Positions 7,631 through 13,312 of a stretch of 64,000 bases of DNA are shown one piece after another. The notes under the pieces were generated by a model, which saw nothing but the letters and a program-made list of their open reading frames with translations, did no database searches and was not told where the DNA came from. This stretch comes from an uncultured Lachnospiraceae bacterium (GTDB taxonomy: Bacteria > Bacillota > Clostridia > Lachnospirales > Lachnospiraceae): NCBI GenBank assembly GCA_910576815.1, contig CAJTKA010000006.1, positions 1 to 64,000 on the forward strand, read 5' to 3'. The translations under genes and the position numbers were made by a program. Each line of letters opens with the position of its first letter. Position 1 is the first letter of the stretch.

Positions 7631-7696
7631 AGGTTTTAGTATGTCCTCAGGGCATATATCAGGAGCAGATTTCTCAGATCCGCTCCTGATTTTTTA
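7631..7696 (+). ncRNA. Candidate antisense RNA to the Rep mRNA leader
   Basis: From a predicted start near 7631 the transcript would hold a small hairpin (ATGTCC/GGGCAT, 7641 to 7655) and a strong 9-bp stem (ATCAGGAGC at 7658 to 7666 with GCTCCTGAT at 7682 to 7690) followed by six T residues. The RNA is about 66 nt and lies opposite the 5' leader of the HUH Rep transcript, 100 to 175 bases upstream of its start codon. Plasmids such as pT181 and pMV158 use exactly this arrangement to limit rep expression. The existence and function of this RNA are inferred from promoter and terminator only. Confidence 0.6.
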
Positions 7697-7708
7697 TGTA
7701 AACCATTT

Positions 7709-7867
7709 TCACCCCATCGCCACCTTCCTGGCAGGCAAGGCCGGATCCGGATGGCGCTCCTTCTCCTGGTTCTCCACTCTTTTCCTGGCTGCCTGGATGC
7801 AGGCTTTAGTGAAGCGCTCCTCATATCCTTCTGAGAGCGTGAGCTTCACTTTTATATCTTGTTTCAT
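7709..7867 (-). CDS. Small hypothetical protein (52 residues) upstream of the Rep leader
   Basis: ATG 7867 follows AGGAGGAAACGGGC and the frame ends with TGA at 7709. The peptide starts MKQDIKVKLTLSEGYEERF and continues basic and helical. The N-terminal pattern (KVKLTLSEGYEERFTKAC) resembles small ribbon-helix-helix or DUF proteins next to phage rep genes, but this is weak. The opposite-strand RNA unit begins just downstream of its stop. Function unknown. Confidence 0.65.
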   Translation of the reverse strand: MKQDIKVKLTLSEGYEERFTKACIQAARKRVENQEKERHPDPALPARKVAMG

Positions 7868-7879
7868 GCCCGTTTCCTC

Positions 7880-8404
7880 CTATCTGCTTTCTAACAATGG
7901 TGTAAAGCTCTTCTCCTGAAGGCCTCCCATCATTGCCCACATTCTCTCTATCCGTTCCATTTCTTCCAGTGTTGGGAGCTTTGGCGGCTCTCCTGATTCT
8001 CTGAAAATCCTGTGCTTTTGTATGAATGCTTCAAAGAGGAGCTCCTGCTCTTCCTTCAGTAAATCCCGGTAAAACTCAAATTCGATCCGGATCTGTATCT
8101 CCTGGGCCTTTGTGCATTCCACAATGAGAATACTTTTGGATCCCTTCCCATATCTGCGGTAGTATTGCCCTTCTGTATCATTCCGGGCCCTATATACAAT
8201 TTGAGAGAGCAGCCGCTTCTCAAACTCTCCCCGGTATTTGATTTCATACCGGCTCACCCGATCCTCTTCAAGCTCCAACTGATCCACTCCATACTTGGCC
8301 ATGAGCTGCTTCAGTTTCCGCTCTGCTCCTTCCTTCTCCCCTCCCACCCCACGCTCTGCCAGGGCCTTCAGCTTTTGCAGGAGAGCCTTTTGCTTCTCAT
8401 TCAA
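7880..8404 (-). CDS. DUF2786 domain phage protein
   Basis: The N-terminal 45 residues (LLQKLKALAERG, then GAERKLKQLMAKYGV) fit the DUF2786 pattern, a helical domain found in phage and plasmid early proteins. The remainder contains a mixed beta/helix region (SILIVECTKAQEIQIRIEFE) and a C-terminal proline-rich stretch (EPPKLPTLEEMERIERMW). Length 174 residues is normal for the family. Role unknown. Confidence 0.7.
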   Translation of the reverse strand: MNEKQKALLQKLKALAERGVGGEKEGAERKLKQLMAKYGVDQLELEEDRVSRYEIKYRGEFEKRLLSQIVYRARNDTEGQYYRRYGKGSKSILIVECTKAQEIQIRIEFEFYRDLLKEEQELLFEAFIQKHRIFRESGEPPKLPTLEEMERIERMWAMMGGLQEKSFTPLLESR

Positions 8405-9173
8405 TCTCTTTCCCTCCTCCTGCTGCCTCTATCTCTTCAAATTCCTCCTGCATTCCTGCGATCAAGCTGTCATCCAGTGAATTGAGCAAAGCCACGGCCT
8501 CCCCGTGCCTTCCTTCAGTGATAAGCTGCACCGCCTTCTCTTCCACCTCTGCCCGGTGATCCATTTCTGCCTGCATACGCTTGATCAAGCCTATTTTCTT
8601 ATCGATCTTTTGCGCTTCCTTCTCCGGTCTGTCTTTTCCAAACTCTTTATACAACTGCTGCCTCCGCTCTTCTGTTATAAGGCCCATCTGCCTTGCAAAA
8701 TCCAATGATCCCAGGTGTGAGTGATACCATGCCATTTTTCCCTCATAGGTATTGCCTGCATGGATCATCTCCGTTGCCTCTCTTCTCATTGAGGCCAGGA
8801 GCTTCTCTACATTCTCAAATGCCTGCTCTTTTGTCGGGCCTTCTCCATTCAGCGGCTCCCCACAGCTCTCACACCACTGGATGCTTGGTGTCATTCGGGA
8901 GCACACCGGGCAGGGTTCTCCCTGCTCCACTCGGTAAAGCACCCACTGATCTCCTTTTGGCTCCTCTTCATCCATCCAACCGGATCCGCCGCAAGTAGCC
9001 TCACCGGCCCGCACAATCAACACATAATTTCCCTGAAAACTTCCGCTCTTTTCATATCTCAGAAAATCTCCCACTTCACTCAGGCTGAGCTTTCCTCTTT
9101 TCTTCTCCAATACCAGGATGCTGTTATCGTGCATGTCATAATCCCACATAGCCTCAATTTTTGCCGCTGCCAT
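8397..9173 (-). CDS. Hypothetical phage protein with a double zinc knuckle
   Basis: ATG 9173, after GGGGGTGA, gives 258 residues. A zinc-ribbon lies in the first half (CPVC near residue 88 and CESC about 13 residues later). The second half is strongly helical and charged, with a likely coiled coil (KEAQKIDKKIGLIKRM, then HRAEVEEKAVQLI). It overlaps the gene downstream by eight bases. No family name can be given. Confidence 0.65.
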   Translation of the reverse strand: MAAAKIEAMWDYDMHDNSILVLEKKRGKLSLSEVGDFLRYEKSGSFQGNYVLIVRAGEATCGGSGWMDEEEPKGDQWVLYRVEQGEPCPVCSRMTPSIQWCESCGEPLNGEGPTKEQAFENVEKLLASMRREATEMIHAGNTYEGKMAWYHSHLGSLDFARQMGLITEERRQQLYKEFGKDRPEKEAQKIDKKIGLIKRMQAEMDHRAEVEEKAVQLITEGRHGEAVALLNSLDDSLIAGMQEEFEEIEAAGGGKEIE

Positions 9174-9481
9174 CACAGCTCACCCCCTCTCCGTATTTCC
9201 TCAATTTCCTCCTGAATGCGGCTGAGCGCCGCCCTTGCTTCTCTGAGTTCCTCTTCCTTCTTTGCCATTACCTCTGCCCTTGGCAGCATATCCATAATGA
9301 GCACCATTCCGAAATTCACATACAGCTCAGCGATCTGCCTCTTCCCTTCCGTTTCACTGATAGCCGGGTGGAAAGTATACACTCTTTCAATGAGTGCATA
9401 ATCTGTATTAGATACCACCGGGATCTCCTTTTCCTTCGGTGTGGCCTCTGCCACTTTGCTCATAAATTCATCCTTTGTCAT
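9173..9481 (-). CDS. Small hypothetical phage protein (102 residues)
   Basis: ATG 9481 follows GGGAGGAGTAGG. The protein starts MTKDEFMSKVAEATPKEKE and ends in a long charged helix (EEELREARAALSRIQEE), a probable coiled coil. The pattern DYALIERVYTFHPAI followed by IAELYVNFG recurs in small phage early proteins, but no named family is recognised. Its stop shares bases with the start of the next gene. Confidence 0.6.
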   Translation of the reverse strand: MTKDEFMSKVAEATPKEKEIPVVSNTDYALIERVYTFHPAISETEGKRQIAELYVNFGMVLIMDMLPRAEVMAKKEEELREARAALSRIQEEIEEIRRGGEL

Positions 9482-9485
9482 TTCC

Positions 9486-9866
9486 CTACTCCTCCCCAAT
9501 CTCAACTCTGATCACCCTATCTGTATGCCTGCCTCTTCTCTGCCCTGGCCCGGCGCTAAACTCTAGCCCCATATCATTCAGAATGGTTATGGCTCTTCTT
9601 TCCTCCTCCTCTGAATATGGATTGAAAACTTTAGATTCCCTCTCAGTCAGATCTGGGTAGCCTAAAAGAATATTCAGGGTTTTTCCGTTGTCCTTGGTGT
9701 GCTCAAATCCCGCTGCCCTCAGGGCTTCTCTGATTTCATCAACCCTGATCTTCCTGGCCGCCGCTCTCACTGTTTTCATAAAGCCCTTTTCTACTTCCTG
9801 GAGCTTACTTTCATCCACATTCCTGATCGCATTCAGCAGATCCTCAATTTGTTCACTTCTCCTCAT
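9486..9866 (-). CDS. Hypothetical phage early protein
   Basis: A 126-residue soluble protein. The first half is helical (LLNAIRNVDESKLQEVEKG), followed by a basic segment (VRAAARKIRVDEIREAL) and a C-terminal part ending GQRRGRHTDRVIRVEIGEE. No family recognised. It is the second gene of the leftward early operon after the short gene at 9887. Confidence 0.6.
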   Translation of the reverse strand: MRRSEQIEDLLNAIRNVDESKLQEVEKGFMKTVRAAARKIRVDEIREALRAAGFEHTKDNGKTLNILLGYPDLTERESKVFNPYSEEEERRAITILNDMGLEFSAGPGQRRGRHTDRVIRVEIGEE

Positions 9867-9886
9867 GGCTTATCCCTCCATTTTGT

Positions 9887-10060
9887 TTAAATAACTGCCT
9901 GCTTCGCTCTCGGTTCCACTTCCTGCTCCTTCTCCTGCTTCCGGCCCATGTTCTGCCGGGCCAGGAGCAGCTTCACACCGCTGTCAATCAGCAAAAGGCT
10001 CTCAGGATCCAGTAACATAAGGTTTTGCACCGTTTTGTGAAAATCACTTTGTTTTTTCAT
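9887..10060 (-). CDS. First gene of the leftward early operon (57 residues)
   Basis: ATG 10060 follows AAAGGAGAATGAAAC; the frame ends with TAA at 9887. The small helical peptide starts MKKQSDFHKTVQNL and contains PESLLLIDSGVKLLLARQN. It lies 35 bases downstream of the predicted start of a perfect-consensus promoter that is covered by repressor-type repeats. Position and size suggest a Cro-like or antirepressor role, but no HTH is evident. Confidence 0.6.
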   Translation of the reverse strand: MKKQSDFHKTVQNLMLLDPESLLLIDSGVKLLLARQNMGRKQEKEQEVEPRAKQAVI

Positions 10061-10086
10061 GTTTCATTCTCCTTTCGTTCTATTTG

Positions 10087-10153
10087 TGCCCTCTGCCTAC
10101 ATTATAGTGCCCTTTGCCTACGTTGTCAATATCTTTTTGTGCCCTCTGCCAAC
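10087..10153. promoter_or_regulatory. Three 14-bp direct repeats, candidate XRE repressor operators
   Basis: TGCCCTCTGCCTAC (10087 to 10100), TGCCCTTTGCCTAC (10108 to 10121) and TGCCCTCTGCCAAC (10140 to 10153) lie in the divergent control region. Their starts are 21 and 32 bases apart, that is two and three helical turns, so proteins bound to them would face the same side. The middle copy fills the spacer of the leftward promoter and the first covers its downstream edge. Confidence 0.7.
10101..10129 (-). promoter_or_regulatory. Leftward early promoter, full consensus
   Basis: TTGACA (complement of 10124 to 10129) and TATAAT (complement of 10101 to 10106) are separated by 17 bases: a perfect sigma-A promoter. 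It fires into the 9887 to 10060 gene and the early operon. Overlap with the operator repeats indicates tight repression in the lysogen. Confidence 0.85.
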
Positions 10154-10159
10154 TTTTTA

Positions 10160-10188
10160 TTGACTTTATCAGTTTGCAATGGTATTCT
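10160..10188 (+). promoter_or_regulatory. Candidate rightward promoter of the repressor gene
   Basis: TTGACT at 10160 and TATTCT at 10183 with a 17-base spacer point to the XRE gene. The predicted start near 10195 falls on the ribosome site (TTGGAGG at 10193 to 10199), giving an extremely short leader, so the assignment is uncertain. Confidence 0.4.
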
Positions 10189-10209
10189 TTTCTTGGAGGT
10201 GATTATTTT

Positions 10210-10722
10210 ATGACGCAAGGTGAGCGCATCAAAGAGGCCAGGAAGTACCTGGGGCTTACCCTGGAAAAGTTCGGGGAAAAATTAGGTGTCGGAAAAACCG
10301 CTATTTCAAAATTGGAAAAGGGTGAGCGGAACCTCACGGATCAGATGGTCAAATCTATTTGCCGGGAATTTAGCATAAGTGAAGAATGGCTCCGCACCGG
10401 CTCCGGCAATATGCGTATACCGATAGAGGATGAGGCTGCTGCTGCCGTGTCGGATCTCGTTGAGAAAAGCAACCCCTTGTATGATGTTATTAAGGGGATC
10501 ATGGTTGCCTATCAAAAACTTGATGGCCCTTCCAGGGAAGTTATTGATCAATTCATTTTGGATGCCGTTTCTCAGAGAGGCCGCCCGCAAAAAGCTCCTG
10601 AGCCTGCTGCCCCCGATCTTTCCGATCTCTCCATTGATGAAAAAGTGGAGCTTTACCGGCAAGAATTAGAACGGGAGAAAAAAGTGGCGGGAGAATCGCA
10701 AGCATTACAAGAAAACGCTTAG
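10210..10722 (+). CDS. XRE-family repressor of the element
   Basis: ATG 10210 follows TTGGAGGTGATT; the longer frame upstream runs through the operators and is rejected. Residues 2 to 60 form a typical Cro/CI helix-turn-helix (RIKEARKYLGLTLEKFGEKL, then VGKTAISKLEKGERN), followed by a linker and a C-terminal charged helix (SIDEKVELYRQELEREKK) that may oligomerise. It diverges from the early operon across the operator repeats, so it is the likely lysogeny repressor. No LexA-type peptidase domain is visible, so induction probably does not use self-cleavage. Confidence 0.85.
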   Translation: MTQGERIKEARKYLGLTLEKFGEKLGVGKTAISKLEKGERNLTDQMVKSICREFSISEEWLRTGSGNMRIPIEDEAAAAVSDLVEKSNPLYDVIKGIMVAYQKLDGPSREVIDQFILDAVSQRGRPQKAPEPAAPDLSDLSIDEKVELYRQELEREKKVAGESQALQENA

Positions 10723-10756
10723 AAAAATTGTTACATAGTAGTGAATGGGGATAAAT

Positions 10757-11335
10757 ATGAATAACACAACTTATTTTATTATCACTCTTCTTTTTGGATG
10801 GTGTGGCGCTCACAAGTTTATCCAAAAGAAGTACGGCATGGGCCTTCTGTATCTATTCACTTTCGGCTTGTTTACGTTTGGATGGGCCATCGATTGCATC
10901 CGGGCCCTGCTGCCTCTGCTTCGCCGCAAGACTGGCGCTCCTGCTTCCGGTGCTCAGCATGATACCATTGTGGAGCAGCTCTGCATCTCACTGGATCCTG
11001 AATTTGTTTCCTTCGTCCTGCCCATGATTAAAGCGGGGCTTTCATGGCAAAGGATTGAGCAGGCCTGCCGCTCTTCGTTTCCTGATTCTGAATGTGAGGA
11101 TCTTCCTCTCCGGATCCGGTATGTGGAAAGTTATTACTCAAATTCTACTGAGATCGCAAGCCTGAAAGAGTGTGAGGCTTCAAAGTACCGTATTATTTCA
11201 ATGCCGGATGGGGAATTGTGCGATATTTGCAAGAAGTTCAAAGGCCGCACTTTTCCGGTGTCCTCTGCAAGGATCGGCTACAACTGCCCACCCTTCCACC
11301 TTGGATGTCGGTGTACTACTATTATAGAGGAATGA
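10757..11335 (+). CDS. TM2-domain membrane protein with a phage-head-type C-terminal motif
   Basis: ATG 10757, after GGGGATAAAT, gives 192 residues. The first 55 are a TM2 domain: two membrane helices with GWCGAHKF and YLFTFGLFTFGWAID. The C-terminal 50 residues read MPDGELCDICKKFKGRTF, then PPFHLGCRCT, which is the conserved end of SPP1 gp7/Mu gpF-type head morphogenesis proteins (paired Cys, then PP-H-CRC). The two parts are not normally joined. It follows the repressor gene and may be expressed from the prophage, so a membrane-located exclusion or immunity role is a reasonable guess. Confidence 0.6.
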   Translation: MNNTTYFIITLLFGWCGAHKFIQKKYGMGLLYLFTFGLFTFGWAIDCIRALLPLLRRKTGAPASGAQHDTIVEQLCISLDPEFVSFVLPMIKAGLSWQRIEQACRSSFPDSECEDLPLRIRYVESYYSNSTEIASLKECEASKYRIISMPDGELCDICKKFKGRTFPVSSARIGYNCPPFHLGCRCTTIIEE

Positions 11336-11345
11336 GGTGAGTTTT

Positions 11346-11591
11346 ATGGATAGTCAAAAATTACTTCCCATGTGTGTGAATCCTGAGCCCGGATCATGGT
11401 CTTGGGCCGCTTCTCTTTGTGATATGGATCCGCCTTCAGAGAAGTGCTCTTTTGTGCTTCCTGCTCTTTCGTCTGCCTTTTCTGCTACTATTACGGATGG
11501 TTATTATAGCAGTTTTCCGGATCCACGTTTTTCAGCTTGGCGGGTGCCGTTCGATTTTTGGGCCAACTATTACGGTATTTTTAAAACATAA
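11346..11591 (+). CDS. Small hypothetical protein between TM2 gene and recombinase
   Basis: The frame starts at ATG 11346 after GAGGTGAG, with GTG 11337 as alternative, and gives 81 residues. It is rich in Ser, Pro, Trp and Cys (NPEPGSWSWAASLCDMD) and recalls no family. It is probably co-transcribed with the TM2 gene. An A/T-rich stretch with hairpins follows it. Confidence 0.5.
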   Translation: MDSQKLLPMCVNPEPGSWSWAASLCDMDPPSEKCSFVLPALSSAFSATITDGYYSSFPDPRFSAWRVPFDFWANYYGIFKT

Positions 11592-11627
11592 ATAAAATAA
11601 AGCCCCGGTTATTCACCAGGGCCCCAT

Positions 11628-11674
11628 GAGATAATGCTCATGTATTCTCACAAAATATATTGTAGCATTATCTC
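11628..11674. repeat. 11-bp perfect inverted repeat upstream of the recombinase
   Basis: GAGATAATGCT (11628 to 11638) pairs with AGCATTATCTC (11664 to 11674) across a 25-base loop. The left arm can instead form a small hairpin, CATGAG/CTCATG around ATAATG, so the two structures are mutually exclusive. This could be a regulatory leader or a protein-binding site controlling the recombinase. Confidence 0.5.
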
Positions 11675-11696
11675 CGGTATCTTTCAATCAGATTCC

Positions 11697-11718
11697 GGGC
11701 ATTTTTATGCCCTTTTTT
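11697..11718 (+). terminator. Strong intrinsic terminator directly before the recombinase ribosome site
   Basis: GGGCAT and ATGCCC form a perfect 6-bp stem around TTTT, followed by six T residues. AGGAG of the recombinase begins one base after the T-run. The terminator would stop the repressor/TM2 transcript, so recombinase expression needs readthrough or the alternative pairing of the inverted repeat just upstream. Confidence 0.75.
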
Positions 11719-11731
11719 AGGAGAAAATAGC

Positions 11732-13312
11732 ATGAATTTTGGAATATATTGCAGAAAATCATATTTTGTTGATACTTCAGAGAGCACACAGATGCAGCTC
11801 ACAAAATGCAAGGAACATATTGATCAGAGATTTCCTGAGGTTAGCTCTATCTCATTTTATGAAGATGATGGCTATGTGCGTTCTGATATGGATAGGCCCG
11901 GCATGAACCAACTGAAGGAAGATATTGCAGCAGGCCTCATTGATTGTGTAATCATTTATAAAATAGATCGGGTGTGCTCCGATATGATGGACTTTTGCAC
12001 CTTCTACTCTTACCTTAGGGAGCATGAAGTTAAATTTATCACAGTAAGAGATGGCATTGATACCACCACACCCCTGGGAGAGGCCATGATGTACTTAGCT
12101 GTTATCTTTTCCGGCCTGGAAGTTCGCACAGATTCCCTCAGGATCACCGATAATATGAACCACTTGGCAGCTAGTGGCTTTTGGTGTGGCGGCCAGGCTC
12201 CTATTGGCTATGATATAGCCACCATTGACCTGGGATCCAAATCCCACAAGACGCTTGTATTTAATCAGGCAGAGATTGACTACAAAAACAACCTCATTGA
12301 CATATTTTTAGAGAACGGCTTCAGCCTTCAGGGCATGGAAACATATTGCAGGAATAACCGGATCACCTCTTTAAACGGGAGCTTTCTTTCTACCACTCAA
12401 CTATATAGCATGTTTACCTCTCCGCATTGTGTCCGTGCCACTCCGGCTATGTATGATTATTTTGAAGCTAAAGGCTGCATGATTGATGAAAATTCCCCCC
12501 GTGAGAAATGGGATGGCCGGCATGGGATCATTGTGTATGGCCGCACCATGGAAAAGCGGGTGAACGGTAAAAAGCGCCACTCCCTGGCCCCGCCTGAGAA
12601 GTGGAGAGTGAGCATCGGCTTCCATGAGCCATACATGGAAGATCAGCGCTTTTTTGCTATTATGGCACAATTCGGGCATAACACTTTTTCAAAGGTTGCA
12701 AAGTACGATCTGCCGCTCCTGAAGGGTGTGCTCCGGTGCAAGTGTGGCCGTACCATGAGCATGAGCAGGAAAAAGAAGGCCGATGGCTCCGTTTCCACCT
12801 GGTACTATTGCCCCAAACGCATGAGAGCCGGTGCTGAGGCTTGCGACATGCGGCAAATTAAGGCCGATCTACTGGATGGGAAGGTTTTGGACGTATTCAA
12901 AGAGATACAGCACGATCCGGCCACCGTCAAAAAGTATCTGAAGGACGGGAAAAAGCCTGCAAGAGATTCCTCTGCCACTGTCCGGGCCCGCATGGAAACA
13001 TGCCAGGAAAAGATCGGGAAGCTCACCGCCGCCCTGGCCGTGAATAATGAATCTGCTGCCGCAAAGTATATTATAGGGGAAATTGAAAAACTTGATATAG
13101 AATATAATACCCTCAAAAATAAGCTGTTGAATTTTGCCGCTGAGGAAAGACGGGCCGCCGCCCAAATGAAGAGTGCTATGGAGAAAAGAGAGGCCATAAT
13201 CCGGCTTTTAGATAATTTTGATAGTTTCTCAGCAAATGAGAGGAATGAGATCGCCAAAAACGTGCTGAAGGAATGCACCTGGGATGGGGAAACGCTTTTT
13301 ATTATGCTTTAA
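11732..13312 (+). CDS. Large serine recombinase (integrase)
   Basis: The 526-residue protein opens with the resolvase catalytic domain: IYCRKS with the nucleophile Ser10, DRPGMNQL near residue 54, and VIIYKIDRVCSD near residue 73. A recombinase domain follows, then a zinc ribbon (LRCKCGRTMSMS, later YYCPKR and EACDMR) and a long C-terminal coiled coil (EKIGKLTAALA onward). This is the usual layout of serine integrases of phages and Tn4451-type elements. The gene lies at the very edge of the element beside the truncated kinase, so it is very probably the enzyme that inserted it. Confidence 0.93.
   Translation: MNFGIYCRKSYFVDTSESTQMQLTKCKEHIDQRFPEVSSISFYEDDGYVRSDMDRPGMNQLKEDIAAGLIDCVIIYKIDRVCSDMMDFCTFYSYLREHEVKFITVRDGIDTTTPLGEAMMYLAVIFSGLEVRTDSLRITDNMNHLAASGFWCGGQAPIGYDIATIDLGSKSHKTLVFNQAEIDYKNNLIDIFLENGFSLQGMETYCRNNRITSLNGSFLSTTQLYSMFTSPHCVRATPAMYDYFEAKGCMIDENSPREKWDGRHGIIVYGRTMEKRVNGKKRHSLAPPEKWRVSIGFHEPYMEDQRFFAIMAQFGHNTFSKVAKYDLPLLKGVLRCKCGRTMSMSRKKKADGSVSTWYYCPKRMRAGAEACDMRQIKADLLDGKVLDVFKEIQHDPATVKKYLKDGKKPARDSSATVRARMETCQEKIGKLTAALAVNNESAAAKYIIGEIEKLDIEYNTLKNKLLNFAAEERRAAAQMKSAMEKREAIIRLLDNFDSFSANERNEIAKNVLKECTWDGETLFIML

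Noticed and set aside
7575..7919. 114-codon plus-strand frame over the candidate antisense RNA
   Set aside because: No ribosome site, and it runs through the terminator and opposite a supported gene; the RNA is better seen as non-coding.
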